Origin: Okeania sp. SIO2B3 | GTDB lineage: Bacteria > Cyanobacteriota > Cyanobacteriia > Cyanobacteriales > Microcoleaceae | DNA: 64,000 bases | Assembly (NCBI RefSeq): GCF_010672525.1 | Contig: NZ_JAAHGH010000028.1 | Span: forward strand, 1-64,000 | Direction: 5' to 3' | Shown here: in pieces, positions 1 through 9,205 of the stretch | How positions within the stretch are numbered: position 1 is the first letter of the stretch | How the letters are laid out: each line of letters starts with the position of its first letter | Notes under the pieces: model-generated | The model's database searches: none | The model's input: the letters and a program-made list of their open reading frames with translations, nothing else | Told to the model about the DNA's origin: nothing | Made by a program: the position numbers and the translations under genes

Positions 1-45
1 CACCCACACAACTGAGATTCCGAGCAGCTTCCGCCACTACTGCCT

Positions 46-2172
46 TTGCTCCCATATATGGGTCTAGATAAACTAAACGAGAATTGCAGTCTACCGTCGC
101 AGCAACACCAGAATTTGATGGTGGGAGAAAATCAGGAGGTAGCAATCAATGCCTACCAAAAAGCCTTGCAAGTTTTCACTCGTGAAGTAAATCCTGTCAG
201 TTGGGCAGGTATTCAAAACAATTTGGGTCTTGCCTATAGGGATAGAATATCTGGCAACAAGGTAGAAAATCAGAAGACAGCGATCGCTTTCTTTCAAGAG
301 GCACTACAAGTGTACACTCCGGAAGCAGATCCGATTAACTGTTTAAATACTTCTCGGAATCTAGGCAATCTCCACTTCAGCAAAGGCAATTGGCAAGAAA
401 CCATTGATGTCTACGAACAAGCCATAACCGCAGTAGAACTTAGTTGTAGTTGGGCAAGTGATGAAAATCGCCGCCAAGAGATTATGGCAAAAGCAATAGC
501 AGTTTATCAAAGACAAGTACAAGCTTATATTAATACCGAACAATGGGATGAAGCTATCGAAACAGTCGAACGCAGCAAAGCCCGCAATTTAGTCGAACTC
601 CTTGCCAACCGTGACCTTATCCCTAAAGGCAACGTTCCTCAAGAGATAATCACTAATTTAAGGCAACTACGAGGGAAAATTCTCTCACTGGAAAGAGAGT
701 TACAAGTAGTTATAGACAAACTGTCTGGAAATATGGGCGCTCGATTACAACAGCAGCGACTACCATTAGAGGAGTCACGGAAGCAACTACAGCAAGGTAT
801 AGAGCTGTCACGCCAGCAGCTAGATGAGCTACTCAAGCAAATCAATGATCGCTACGACTCCAGTTTCAGTCTAACTCAGAAAGTAAAAACTATTCCTTTC
901 AGAGATATTCAGAGCCTCATTGATGAACGCACTACCATTATTGAGTGGTATCTGACAGAAGATGAAATTATTACCTTTATTGTCACCAGTCACGATCAGT
1001 ATCCCATAGTTATGCCATCCTCTCGCAAAAACCTAGAAATTTTAGCAAATTGGCATCAAGAATACCTTAATGCTTACAACGAACAAAAAAGCCAATGGAT
1101 AAACAATCTATTCACTCGTCTCACCGACCTCGCTCAAATACTCAATCTTGATAGTATCCTTGCTGAAATAGATGCTATATTTGATAAACAAGGAGTTAAA
1201 TGCGATCGCCTAATTCTAATTCCCCACCGTTTCCTCCATTTATTTCCACTCCACGCCCTACCCCTATCAAACTCTAATGAAGAGCTACTTCTAGACCATT
1301 TTGCAAGAGGAGTAAGTTATGCTCCAAGCAGCCAGTTGTTGAAACTAACAAAACAACAACACCGCCCCGAATTCAATAACTTATTTGCCATCCAAAACCC
1401 TACTCGACTTGATGGAAAACCTTTGCTTGGCTCCAAACTAGAGGTTAATAAAATTCGACAATATTTTGACCCTAACGATAGCATCGTTCTAGCAGAAGCA
1501 GAAGCAACAGAAGCAAATTTGAATCAAAACAAAGAGCAACTCCGCTCTGCTCACTGTCTCCACTTTTCCTGTCATGGCGAGTTCAAATTTGAATCCCCCC
1601 TAGAATCTGCTCTACTTCTCAGCGACCCTGAAGGAAAGTTGAAAGCAGATGCAGACCTAACCTTGTACAAAATCTTTAAACTCGACCTGAGTCAATGTCG
1701 TATAGTCAGCTTTTCTGCTTGTGAAAGTGGGATGACTCTTTCGGGAAACAAAGAAGATGCTGACTTACCCAGCGGCTTAGATGAATATATAGGTTTACCA
1801 AGTGGCTTCCTATATGCAGGTAGTCCGAGCGTTGTTAGCACCCTCTGGACAGTAGACCCCATTGCTACAGCTTTGTTAGTTATCAAATTCTATAAAAACC
1901 TGAAACAACTACCAACATTAGGAGATGGGGATGTTTCAACAGCTTTGATTAAAGCTCAATACTGGTTGCGAACACTCAACAGTCAAAAATTAGCAAGAAT
2001 TCAAAAAAACAAAAGATTTAAGCTTTTGATAGCCCAAATCTTTGAAAACAATAAGAGCGATCGTCGCAAATTCAATGATTCACTATATGCTGCCATTAAC
2101 CTACCAGACCGCCAACCCTATCCTTTTGCTAACCCCTATTATTGGGCAGCTTCTGTAGCTACAGGAACTTAG
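46..2172 (+). CDS. TPR-CHAT caspase-like protease, 5' end probably missing
   Basis: Helical tetratricopeptide-type repeats (about residues 28-130) lead into a coiled-coil stretch (about 190-275) and a C-terminal CHAT domain. The CHAT domain is a caspase-fold (clan CD) cysteine peptidase; its dyad is visible as His510 in FSCHGE and Cys559 in SACESG, and the usual C-terminal PYYWAA segment is present. Bacterial TPR-CHAT proteins cleave partner proteins, often in defence or death pathways. An in-frame stop at 13-15 and a TTG start at 46 suggest that upstream TPRs have been lost; ATG 118, just before the first good TPR helix, is an alternative start. Family members usually carry more TPRs than this. 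The target is unknown. A small convergent gene overlaps the 3' end by 4 bp. Confidence 0.85.
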   Translation: MLPYMGLDKLNENCSLPSQQHQNLMVGENQEVAINAYQKALQVFTREVNPVSWAGIQNNLGLAYRDRISGNKVENQKTAIAFFQEALQVYTPEADPINCLNTSRNLGNLHFSKGNWQETIDVYEQAITAVELSCSWASDENRRQEIMAKAIAVYQRQVQAYINTEQWDEAIETVERSKARNLVELLANRDLIPKGNVPQEIITNLRQLRGKILSLERELQVVIDKLSGNMGARLQQQRLPLEESRKQLQQGIELSRQQLDELLKQINDRYDSSFSLTQKVKTIPFRDIQSLIDERTTIIEWYLTEDEIITFIVTSHDQYPIVMPSSRKNLEILANWHQEYLNAYNEQKSQWINNLFTRLTDLAQILNLDSILAEIDAIFDKQGVKCDRLILIPHRFLHLFPLHALPLSNSNEELLLDHFARGVSYAPSSQLLKLTKQQHRPEFNNLFAIQNPTRLDGKPLLGSKLEVNKIRQYFDPNDSIVLAEAEATEANLNQNKEQLRSAHCLHFSCHGEFKFESPLESALLLSDPEGKLKADADLTLYKIFKLDLSQCRIVSFSACESGMTLSGNKEDADLPSGLDEYIGLPSGFLYAGSPSVVSTLWTVDPIATALLVIKFYKNLKQLPTLGDGDVSTALIKAQYWLRTLNSQKLARIQKNKRFKLLIAQIFENNKSDRRKFNDSLYAAINLPDRQPYPFANPYYWAASVATGT

Positions 2173-2573
2173 GTATTAGACTCGTAAGATTTGCAGAATT
2201 TTTCGATCCCTTCTTCCTGGATATAAACCGCCAATGGAGTAGCAATTAGTCCCGCTACTATAGGTGGACATCCCAGTAATCCAGCCAAGAAATCAGCTAT
2301 TATTGGTATAAATCTAGGGAAATATTTTTCTCTCAACGTTTGATAGTTTTCCTGACAGATGTAATCACGACATTGCTGAAGTATGCTAGTAAACCAACGC
2401 AGGTCTTTATTATCTTGTACTCCTTGAATGCCATTGCGGGTGGCTATTGATTCAGCAGCATCAGCTAAATCACCATCGCACTCTTCGATTACTTCAAGAG
2501 CTTCTAGAGCTTCTGCATTATCTGCTAGCTCGGAACGTAAGTTTTCAATCTGTTCTAGTGTAAGTTTCATCAT
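2169..2573 (-). CDS. Hypothetical 134-aa protein, convergent with the CHAT gene
   Basis: I do not recognise this family. The first 50 residues are acidic and helical (LEQIENLRSELADNAEAL followed by GDLADAAESIATRNG), a spacing that recalls small UBA-like three-helix folds, though this is only an impression. A middle segment rich in aromatic and charged residues follows, then a hydrophobic stretch (about residues 90-118, with FLAGLLGCPPIVAGLIATPL) that could be one membrane-inserted hairpin. Two ATGs lie back to back at 2573 and 2570; either could start translation. The gene is tail-to-tail with the CHAT protease gene, overlapping it by 4 bp, so the two are close neighbours but not co-transcribed. 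A role as CHAT partner or substrate is possible but unsupported by motif. Confidence 0.6.
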   Translation of the reverse strand: MMKLTLEQIENLRSELADNAEALEALEVIEECDGDLADAAESIATRNGIQGVQDNKDLRWFTSILQQCRDYICQENYQTLREKYFPRFIPIIADFLAGLLGCPPIVAGLIATPLAVYIQEEGIEKFCKSYESNT

Positions 2574-2701
2574 AGAGTTCTTCTAATTTACTTACTTAAT
2601 TTTACTACACCTTTATGATATGATAAGTTAATAACTAGAGGAATTACTCATGCAGCAAATACTCCCCTTTTAACCACCAATAATTTATAGGAAAATAACT
2701 G

Positions 2702-3238
2702 ATGACAACTCAAGAATTAATTGATTTAAGGACTTGCATTATGGAAGGCAGAAATCACGATGCTTTAGCAATTATTGATGAACTGGATGCCATGAGTAAA
2801 AAAGACACGCTTTTCAAAATAGATTCTTATTTAACTGTGGTCTTAATTCACTTAATAAAAAATCAGATTGAAGGGCGATTAACTAATTCCTGGGCAGCAT
2901 CAATTCGGGCTTCGATTAGAAAAATCAAAGACTTGAATTTGAAGGAAAATAAAACCTCTTATTACATTAAAGAAGATGAATGGGATGAGATGTTAGAAAA
3001 TGCTACAGAATTTGCTATTGGTGATGCCAGCGTGGAGGTTGAAAATGGTGCTTACAGTCCGTTTCAACTGGAGGAAATGGTAGATAAAAATTCTGTAGTC
3101 GCAACTGCTAAGAGTTTTTTGGCCTTAACTTACGCTTATTCTACTAAAGATTTGTTGGCAGTTATTGACGATAATTTGACTTTATTACCTGGTGGGGAAG
3201 ATTGGAAATTTGGCAGGAGAAATAAACAGCATTTTTAA
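2702..3238 (+). CDS. DUF29-like protein, first of a tandem pair
   Basis: A 178-aa helical protein. Residues 20-75 (IIDELDAMSKKD, then VLIHLIKNQ and NSWAASIR) match the DUF29 pattern of a helix with E-(D/A)-M followed by L-x-H-L-x-K and S-W-x-x-S-I. DUF29 proteins are multi-copy in cyanobacteria and of unknown function, sometimes found near toxin-antitoxin or mobile loci. AGGA lies about 11 bases before the ATG. The next gene is a close paralogue only 27 bp downstream, so the two are probably co-transcribed. The C-terminal half (PFQLEEMVDKNSVVAT) differs from typical DUF29, so this may be a diverged branch. Confidence 0.72.
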   Translation: MTTQELIDLRTCIMEGRNHDALAIIDELDAMSKKDTLFKIDSYLTVVLIHLIKNQIEGRLTNSWAASIRASIRKIKDLNLKENKTSYYIKEDEWDEMLENATEFAIGDASVEVENGAYSPFQLEEMVDKNSVVATAKSFLALTYAYSTKDLLAVIDDNLTLLPGGEDWKFGRRNKQHF

Positions 3239-3250
3239 TTGTTAATTTCA

Positions 3251-3256
3251 GGAGGG
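3251..3256 (+). promoter_or_regulatory. Ribosome binding site fixing the start of the second DUF29-like gene
   Basis: GGAGGG lies 9 bases before ATG 3266. The paralogous gene begins with the same MTTQELIDLRT at that point, so the upstream in-frame TTG at 3239 is not the start. Confidence 0.7.
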
Positions 3257-3265
3257 AAAAAACTG

Positions 3266-3793
3266 ATGACAACTCAAGAATTAATCGATTTAAGGACTTG
3301 CATTATGGAAGGCAGAAATCACGATGCTTTAGCAATTATTGACGAACTGGATGCCATGAGTAAAAAAGACATCATCAGAAAAATCAAATCCTATTTAATT
3401 GTGATGTTAATTCACTTAATTAAAAATCAGGTGGAAGGACGTTTAACTAATTCCTGGGCAGCATCCATCCGCAATGCAATTATTGAAATTCAAGACTTGA
3501 ATTTGAGGCCAAATAAAACCTCTTATTTTATCAAAGAAGATGAATGGGAGGAAATATTAGAAAATGCTATAGAATCTGCTATTGATAATGCCAGTGCGGA
3601 GGTTGAAAATGGTGTTTACAGTCCGTTTCAACTGGAAGAAATGGTGGATAAAAATTCTGCGATCGCAACTACCAAGAGTTTTTTGGCCTTAACTTACAGT
3701 TCTTCTGCTAATAATTTGTCAGCTATTATTAAGGATAATTTGACTTTATTGCCCGGTGGAGAAGATTGGAAATTTGGTAAGAGGAATAAATAA
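3266..3793 (+). CDS. DUF29-like protein, second of a tandem pair
   Basis: A 175-aa paralogue of the gene just upstream. The first 40 codons are nearly identical, and divergence increases in the middle (residues 40-60) and at the C-terminus, where the partner's last residues (QHF) are absent. The DUF29-like core (LIHLIKNQ, NSWAASIR) is retained. A good Shine-Dalgarno 9 bases upstream and the conserved N-terminus fix the start. The arrangement looks like a recent tandem duplication in which both copies stayed open. Function is unknown. Confidence 0.72.
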   Translation: MTTQELIDLRTCIMEGRNHDALAIIDELDAMSKKDIIRKIKSYLIVMLIHLIKNQVEGRLTNSWAASIRNAIIEIQDLNLRPNKTSYFIKEDEWEEILENAIESAIDNASAEVENGVYSPFQLEEMVDKNSAIATTKSFLALTYSSSANNLSAIIKDNLTLLPGGEDWKFGKRNK

Positions 3794-3832
3794 GGGTTTT
3801 ATAAAAAAAAGCGATCGCTTCCATTATAATAA

Positions 3833-3899
3833 GTAAGCATGACCTAGGAATAGCTGACTGCTAATAGCTGTTTGCGCAGCAGTCCGCAGGAAATGCTTA
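3833..3899. repeat. Short derivative of the MITE-4 repeat
   Basis: Begins GTAAGCAT and ends AAATGCTTA, with the same inner block (tagctgtttgcgcagca, ccgcaggaaatgc) as the full MITE-4 copies at 16252 and 59487. It is internally deleted to about 67 bp, and I cannot see a clean target duplication. Confidence 0.5.
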
Positions 3900-3911
3900 A
3901 TAATTAGAGGA

Positions 3912-5375
3912 GTGAAAAATATCAAAGTGCTAAAAAAACTAAAATCATACCATAGCCTTTTTATCTACAGTATTTTAATCTTAATATCTGCCTGTAGCAA
4001 CACATCAAATATTTCCGACAACCCTACACCCACTAACAATAAAAGTTCTAAATTAGAGACATTAAAATTTGAAAAAAAGCCCATTAACGACAAAGGTGGA
4101 TACTTCTATACTAACGGCGAATACGCTCTTGGACCATTCACTAAAACAATGATTAAAAAATGTCAAGAATGGGGAGGTGGAGGCAGTTGCAATAGTAACC
4201 AATGGTCAGAAAAATTATTTCTCCAAGCATACGGAAACAGAAGATGTCCGGAGGGAGCTACCCTCAACAAAATTATCGGTTATTGCGTCGAAAATAACCA
4301 AGTCATGGGTCCTTTTCCTCAAGAATTAATATCTGCTTGTGTCAAAGCTAACGGTGGAAATAGCTGTCAGTTGAACCTTTGGAATGCACGTTTCCTCTAC
4401 AAACTGATGCAAGATGAAGGTATAGTGAGCAAAATAGATAAACCGCCCCAGTTTGTGATGTTAGCATTTGATGGTTCCAGTTCCCTAGACGCTTGGAAAA
4501 GATCGCGCAATTTTGCCCAAGAAATGGAGAAAAAAGGCATTAACCTGCGGTTCACTTATTTTGTCAGTGCAGTATATTTTGTCAGCAAAGACAAACGAAA
4601 ACTTTACGATGCTCCCGGTGGGAAAGGAAAAGGTCGGTCGGATATTGGTTGGGGTGATACAGCGGAAGATATTGCTCTGAGACTCGAACAGGTTAACCTC
4701 GCTTATCAAGAAGGTCACGAGATCGGGTCTCATGCAGTGGGTCATTTTGATGGTAGCAAATGGAGCGAGCAAGACTGGACGGAAGAGTTTAAATATTTCG
4801 AGCAATTTTTCTTTGGAGCGCATAAAATTAATAATTTGTCAGGTTCCCTAGTATTCGATCACACTGCCATCGAAGGTTTTCGCGCACCACTATTAGCTCG
4901 AAGTCCTGGTTTGTATAAAGTGTTAGCCAAAAATGGTTTCCGCTATGACACTAGCAAAGTAGCATTATCTAACTATTGGCCGCGAAAGGAAAATGGTATT
5001 TGGAATTTTCCCCTAGCTAGTCTGACTAACTCTCGTGGAAAAAATGTTCTATCAATGGATTACAATTTTTATTATTTGCATTCCAAGGCAAAACCAAACC
5101 CTCGTAATGCTAAACGTTATGAGGAGGATACTCTGAAAACTTACATGAAGTATTTCCAGAAGAACTACAATGGCAACCGCGCTCCTATAGATATTGGGCA
5201 TCATTTTTCAGCTTGGAATAACGGTGCTTACTGGAACGCAATGTTTCGGTTTGCTGAGTCTGTCTGTGGTTTACCAGAAGTTCGATGTATTACTTATAGT
5301 GAGTTAGCAGATTTTATGGATCTGTTGAGTGACGAGCAAATTACTGCTTATCAGCAGGGAAATTTTCGGCGTTAG
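3912..5375 (+). CDS. Polysaccharide deacetylase-like (NodB-fold) lipoprotein
   Basis: A 487-aa exported protein. Residues 1-28 form a lipoprotein signal with lipobox ISAC (Cys28). Two short cysteine-containing repeats follow (about 62-108 and 122-165; each has GPF, a Cys, a GG-SC segment and a Trp). The rest is a NodB-like carbohydrate esterase domain: Asp187 in AFDGS, the metal pair His274/His278 in SHAVGH, RAPLLARSPG and GFRYDTS. Such enzymes remove acetyl groups from envelope or extracellular polysaccharides using a divalent metal. The usual FDDG is FDGS here, so activity is likely but not certain. The start is GTG at 3912 with GAGG touching it; GTG 3927 is an alternative that would shorten the signal. 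It appears monocistronic, with a MITE-4 fragment just upstream. Confidence 0.8.
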   Translation: MKNIKVLKKLKSYHSLFIYSILILISACSNTSNISDNPTPTNNKSSKLETLKFEKKPINDKGGYFYTNGEYALGPFTKTMIKKCQEWGGGGSCNSNQWSEKLFLQAYGNRRCPEGATLNKIIGYCVENNQVMGPFPQELISACVKANGGNSCQLNLWNARFLYKLMQDEGIVSKIDKPPQFVMLAFDGSSSLDAWKRSRNFAQEMEKKGINLRFTYFVSAVYFVSKDKRKLYDAPGGKGKGRSDIGWGDTAEDIALRLEQVNLAYQEGHEIGSHAVGHFDGSKWSEQDWTEEFKYFEQFFFGAHKINNLSGSLVFDHTAIEGFRAPLLARSPGLYKVLAKNGFRYDTSKVALSNYWPRKENGIWNFPLASLTNSRGKNVLSMDYNFYYLHSKAKPNPRNAKRYEEDTLKTYMKYFQKNYNGNRAPIDIGHHFSAWNNGAYWNAMFRFAESVCGLPEVRCITYSELADFMDLLSDEQITAYQQGNFRR

Positions 5376-5710
5376 TGAAGTGCGTGCATGATATTAATCT
5401 TAATTATTTAGGAGTCAACCCACCCCTAACCCCTCCCAGGAGGGGGAGTCAGAACTCAGGAGTCAGGAGGAAAGAAAGAAGAAGAAAAGGGCTTGCTGAG
5501 GGGCGGAATGAATCTTTTTGGAACAGGTGAATCTCATCTTTAATACTTGATACTTCTTTTTTCTCTAAACCTAAAATTCATCCCACAAATATGTAACGCT
5601 AAAATTTTCCGAAAAGTTCAGAGGATGAGGTTGCTCAGGAATAGTTGAATAAAGAAGAAAGCAAAATTATATAGAACTTATTTGAATGAATTACGCTCAA
5701 TTTAATTAAT
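5376..5710. other. Intergenic region with simple repeats
   Basis: No gene is visible. It holds a block shared with about 26010-26080 (atgatattaatcttaatt, then aggagtca and a purine-rich tail), a CAGGAGT-type heptamer repeat near 5456 and a CCCTCC/GGAGGG hairpin near 5420-5445. Confidence 0.5.
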
Positions 5711-6691
5711 CTAATCTAATAATAAGTCTAACATTTCAAATATTTCTTGAAAATATTTCCTGTTGTTACTTAATATTTCCTGAACCCAATAATTAATCAA
5801 CTGCTGAAACATCTTATCTTTTGTTGTCCAGTTAACGTTACCATCTGCTTCTTGGCTAACTTGCATAACACATTTAATATATGCTTCTTTCAAAAAATCA
5901 TAACCAATATGACCATGACATAGCCATTTCACAATCTCAAAAGATGTTTGATTAATAAGTTGAATATAAATTTTATAATTTTGCTTAAGTTCTAAAATTT
6001 GGCTATCGGGTATACCACGTTTATCGGTCAAAAAAATCAACCAATCTTCTAATAAAAAAATTATTTCCCCAGAGGTTAACTCAATGAAATCTCTCCAAGG
6101 AACGCCAGATTCTATTCTTTGTAACAGGCTACTTTTAGTAGCAGCTAAACCAACAGTACAAGCTGAATATATTACCGATTTAAAAATTTGTCTAAATAAA
6201 TTTGTGGCTGTTTGGGCATTAGGTATTGTTGTATTTATGTCAAAAAAATTACTAACTATATCGAGTTCAAATAAATAGTTTTCTAATGAGTGTCCTCGTG
6301 TTCTAATAATTCGTTTTTCTATATTATGTCCTGGAAAATTGTCTTGCAATATTTGAGTTTTTTCATAATCCCAATCAAACATATCGAAATCCCGGTCTAC
6401 AAAACCTATAAATTTATGACAGTAAGATTTACCAACTATACTTTTAGCAATTTCCTGAATTTTTTGTTTATTGTTACCTGTTCCTGAATTAGCTTTAATT
6501 AAAGATTCTGCTGAATCTACACGAACCTGTTCTTTGAGTTCTGGTTTATCTATTTCATTTGCCAGATAAGACAACATTCTTTCTATAAAATATTTATCAT
6601 TTTTGCCTTCAACTAAAATATGTTTTTCACTACTACTCATCAAGTAAATTCGATACTCTTGTGGAGTAAATTTGGGAGTATTTTTTGCCAT
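5711..6691 (-). CDS. DUF4435 TOPRIM-like nuclease, candidate AriB of a PARIS system
   Basis: A 326-aa protein with DUF4435/TOPRIM features: Glu28 in ILVEGKND, the acidic cluster Asp99-x-Asp101-x-Asp103 in GFVDRDFD, and HSLENYLF (134-141), the ENY motif typical of DUF4435. In PARIS defence, AriB is a DUF4435 TOPRIM-like effector nuclease released by the ATPase AriA when it senses phage anti-restriction proteins; it cleaves host tRNA. Here the gene follows an AriA-like ATPase gene on the same strand, 146 bp downstream, in the order known for PARIS. Length fits AriB (about 300 aa). I infer the function from architecture, not alignment. The intervening DNA holds a copy of the GTTTAAAG-core repeat. 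A DUF4435 protein from another ATPase-TOPRIM system is the main alternative. Confidence 0.78.
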   Translation of the reverse strand: MAKNTPKFTPQEYRIYLMSSSEKHILVEGKNDKYFIERMLSYLANEIDKPELKEQVRVDSAESLIKANSGTGNNKQKIQEIAKSIVGKSYCHKFIGFVDRDFDMFDWDYEKTQILQDNFPGHNIEKRIIRTRGHSLENYLFELDIVSNFFDINTTIPNAQTATNLFRQIFKSVIYSACTVGLAATKSSLLQRIESGVPWRDFIELTSGEIIFLLEDWLIFLTDKRGIPDSQILELKQNYKIYIQLINQTSFEIVKWLCHGHIGYDFLKEAYIKCVMQVSQEADGNVNWTTKDKMFQQLINYWVQEILSNNRKYFQEIFEMLDLLLD

Positions 6692-6726
6692 TATTATTTT
6701 TTTTCTCTTCTTTTTTATTCCAAATT

Positions 6727-6856
6727 TACCGAATAATTAAGATTTAAAGCCTCTCCTTTACAGGAGAAACAATAAAAAATTTTCCTTTGAGTCAATCCTC
6801 TCCTTGAAAAGAAAAGGTCGTTATTAATTATTAATTATTAATTATTAATTGTTGAA
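6727..6856 (-). repeat. GTTTAAAG-core interspersed repeat, short form
   Basis: Starts ttaccgaataattaa, then the core tttaaagcctctcc and a self-complementary ctcctt/aaggag block, and ends with the heptamer array of ATTAATT units and ttgttgaa. It overlaps the last 19 bases of the upstream ATPase gene and supplies that gene's stop codon and its final Asn codons. Confidence 0.65.
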
Positions 6857-8259
6857 TCATCTACTATCGTTGCGGAAACTGTTTGAAGATTTTGAGTTAT
6901 TTGAGGTTCAAGTATTATTATTTCATCTTCGTAGTCAGCTCCCACTACTGGAGAATGAGTACAAGCAATAATTTGTTTATTACCTAACTGTTGAGATATT
7001 TTTTCTAGTAATTTACGTTGCCAATCAACATGAAGAGAAATTTCAGGTTCATCAATTAAAACTATTTCTTGTTCGCTCATCTGAGATGCCGCATATATCA
7101 TAGTTAAAATTTGACGTTCTCCTGATGATAATGCTTTACTTATTCCAGGAATAGTAGGCATATCGTTATGAAAATTTATGCCTAAAATTGGTGAATTTTT
7201 GAAGATAATTTCTATCTCTTTACTGTCTAAAAATGAGTTCACAGCAGCTAGATATTTCTCAATATTCTGAAAATAAGTTTTCTGTTCATCAGATATTTTT
7301 TGCAGTGCTTCTCTGTAGGTAATTAAAATCCTGACAGCAGCTTCTTTCGATTGTTCATCCGCTTGAAATGATTCAACAGCAGTGCGGAGGTCTTTAGGCA
7401 TTTGAAATTTAAGATCGTTACTCAGTTGTTTGATTTCTTCTAGAATAGAATTTGAGTCTTCTTCTACAGGTTTTGAATTTTTGGAATTGGAAAGAGCATG
7501 AAATATTTGAGGTATAAGGTTTCCTAAATATTTTTCTTGTGCTTGGTTTAGTTGATGAAAAGCTTGAGAAATTTCTTGGTTTAATACTTGCTCTATTTCG
7601 ATAATAGATGGGTAGTTAAGTAAAGGCACAAAGTCTCCAAAAATTTGACGTGCAAAATCTGTTTTTCGTCGCTGCTTTTCTTCATCAAAAATATCTTTGA
7701 GTTTTCCTCTTTCTTCCTTTGTTGATGCCCAAGCTTCTATCATGCTTCTAAAAGCTGGAAAATAAGCTGTTATTAATTTTTGTTCTTGCGAATGATTGAG
7801 AATATTGTAATTTATCGGTACTTTTGCCGCAGCAGAAAAAGCATCGGTTATTGATTGTTCTTCTGATGATTGATTTGGAATCTTATTACAAAGGTCTGCT
7901 ACAGCAGAAGCAATATTAGAAAACACTGGGAAAAGCTTTGTATTAATTTCTTGAGTTCTTTTAAATGTAATTCTTGTTGCTTCTCTTCCATCTAAAAATA
8001 ATATAATCTCATCATCATTTCTATTATTTTTTAACTCCACTTGACTTTCATCACTCATTCTCAGATTAATATAATCAAAATCAATAAAAACAAATCTTTC
8101 ATAGTTTTCATTGAGTAAATTAGCAATAATATGTAGCAAAGTAGTCTTCCCTTTGCCATTTTTAGCAAATAAAACATTAACCCCTTGATGAAAATCTACA
8201 TTTATATCAAAAATTCCATAAATTCCTTTAGCTTCAAGGTGCTTTATATATGCAGACAT
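6838..8259 (-). CDS. ABC-type AAA ATPase, candidate AriA of a PARIS system
   Basis: A 473-aa SMC/RecF-like ATPase with no membrane segment. Walker A is AKNGKGKTT (Lys38; first Gly replaced by Ala), the ABC signature ALSSGERQ lies near residue 377, Walker B IVLIDEPEISLH near 400, and a His-switch ACTHSP follows. The middle (about 120-350) is helical and probably coiled coil. AriA of PARIS is an ABC-type AAA_15 ATPase that assembles into a scaffold holding AriB and reads phage anti-restriction proteins. The downstream DUF4435 gene makes the same pairing. AGGAGT 9 bases upstream supports the ATG at 8259 over an in-frame start at 8316. A RecF- or OLD-like ATPase of another defence system is the alternative. 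Its last codons lie in an interspersed repeat. Confidence 0.8.
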   Translation of the reverse strand: MSAYIKHLEAKGIYGIFDINVDFHQGVNVLFAKNGKGKTTLLHIIANLLNENYERFVFIDFDYINLRMSDESQVELKNNRNDDEIILFLDGREATRITFKRTQEINTKLFPVFSNIASAVADLCNKIPNQSSEEQSITDAFSAAAKVPINYNILNHSQEQKLITAYFPAFRSMIEAWASTKEERGKLKDIFDEEKQRRKTDFARQIFGDFVPLLNYPSIIEIEQVLNQEISQAFHQLNQAQEKYLGNLIPQIFHALSNSKNSKPVEEDSNSILEEIKQLSNDLKFQMPKDLRTAVESFQADEQSKEAAVRILITYREALQKISDEQKTYFQNIEKYLAAVNSFLDSKEIEIIFKNSPILGINFHNDMPTIPGISKALSSGERQILTMIYAASQMSEQEIVLIDEPEISLHVDWQRKLLEKISQQLGNKQIIACTHSPVVGADYEDEIIILEPQITQNLQTVSATIVDDSTINN

Positions 8260-8268
8260 ATTACTATT

Positions 8269-8274
8269 ACTCCT
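8269..8274 (-). promoter_or_regulatory. Ribosome binding site for the AriA-like ATPase
   Basis: Read on the minus strand this is AGGAGT, 9 bases before ATG 8259. It decides the start in favour of MSAYIKHLEAKG; the upstream in-frame ATG at 8316 would add 19 residues outside the conserved ATPase fold. Confidence 0.7.
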
Positions 8275-8399
8275 ATTGCAAATTACATTCCTTTTATTTG
8301 TTTTACCGAATATCAAAATTGGTGTTTTACTTGGATAAATGAATACGAACTTTACCCAAAGGATTAATTTGATATTCTTTACAGCAAAGCTAACTTAAA

Positions 8400-9143
8400 T
8401 TAACTAAAAATTGGTACAGCTAAAGACTCATACATTTCACTAGAAAAAGGTTTAAAATCATCATGTTTGACTATTAAATGACAAAGCAATCTCATTTGTA
8501 ACGGTGCCGGTGGCAAATTGATACGCTCTACTTTCACCTCCACTGAATTACGATGATTTTGTACTAGCGGAAAAACATCATTTAATAAATATCGAGGGCA
8601 AAAACCTAAAAGGTAAAAATCTTTCGTGCGTAGCATTAAAGCATCTTGGTCAAAACTGTTTTGCGCATCGTGCATTAAATACAAAATTTCTCCTACCTCT
8701 AATTTTTTGATTTTGTCAATAGTTTCAGATGCCATATATCGGAAACCATGAGTAAAGAAATATAGATGATAAACACCATTTTCATCTTGTTCTGGGTAAG
8801 GAAAAATTTCATAATTATCTGTTACTTTTTTACCTCCGCTACGAGACAATAAAACCATAGGATCATCTTCTGCTTCTGAGAGATTTTGCCAGCTAATAAA
8901 ATCTGGATAATCCGGGCGAGACTTCCTCATAATTCTATGAGAAAATACAGGCAATAATTCCTGAGAGCGATAAACTTTATCAAATTCATTTAAAGACCAA
9001 ATACCAGAAAAACCAATTTTTTTAGCTTCTTCTGCACCTCTAAGGTAAATAAATTCATACCAACCATTTTCATAAGTTAAGCGACCTACTGGAAACCAAG
9101 CACGACTAATTGGGTCTTGCCAAGCTAAAAATAATTTTTTCAT
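8400..9143 (-). CDS. HIRAN-domain protein with a HipA N-subdomain-like front half
   Basis: A 247-aa protein of two parts. Residues 1-110 (LFLAWQDPISRAWFPVGRL, a YEF strand, SLNEFDKVYRSQELLPVFSHR) read like N-subdomain 1 of HipA kinases (short beta strands, VGxL, then a Leu-Pro-x-Phe loop). Residues 115-200 match HIRAN (FFTHGFRYM, LYLMHDAQNSFDQDAL, LLGFCPRYL). HIRAN domains bind single-stranded 3' DNA ends in helicases such as HLTF; free-standing bacterial ones often sit next to HipA-like kinase genes, as here. In split HipBST systems the separate N-subdomain (HipS) is the antitoxin, so this protein could restrain the kinase encoded 62 bp upstream. The HIRAN call is good; the HipS-like part is inference. 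Confidence 0.75.
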   Translation of the reverse strand: MKKLFLAWQDPISRAWFPVGRLTYENGWYEFIYLRGAEEAKKIGFSGIWSLNEFDKVYRSQELLPVFSHRIMRKSRPDYPDFISWQNLSEAEDDPMVLLSRSGGKKVTDNYEIFPYPEQDENGVYHLYFFTHGFRYMASETIDKIKKLEVGEILYLMHDAQNSFDQDALMLRTKDFYLLGFCPRYLLNDVFPLVQNHRNSVEVKVERINLPPAPLQMRLLCHLIVKHDDFKPFSSEMYESLAVPIFS

Positions 9144-9205
9144 CGCAGTTTTTCTCTTATTTGTAGAAGTCTATTTTGGTTAATTGTCAGAATTTTTTGT
9201 GCAAA

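Noticed and set aside
5711-8259. Gabija or a fused OLD nuclease as the identity of the ATPase/TOPRIM pair
   Set aside because: The ATPase and TOPRIM parts are separate proteins, the TOPRIM part is of DUF4435 type with the ENY motif, and no UvrD-like helicase gene is present.
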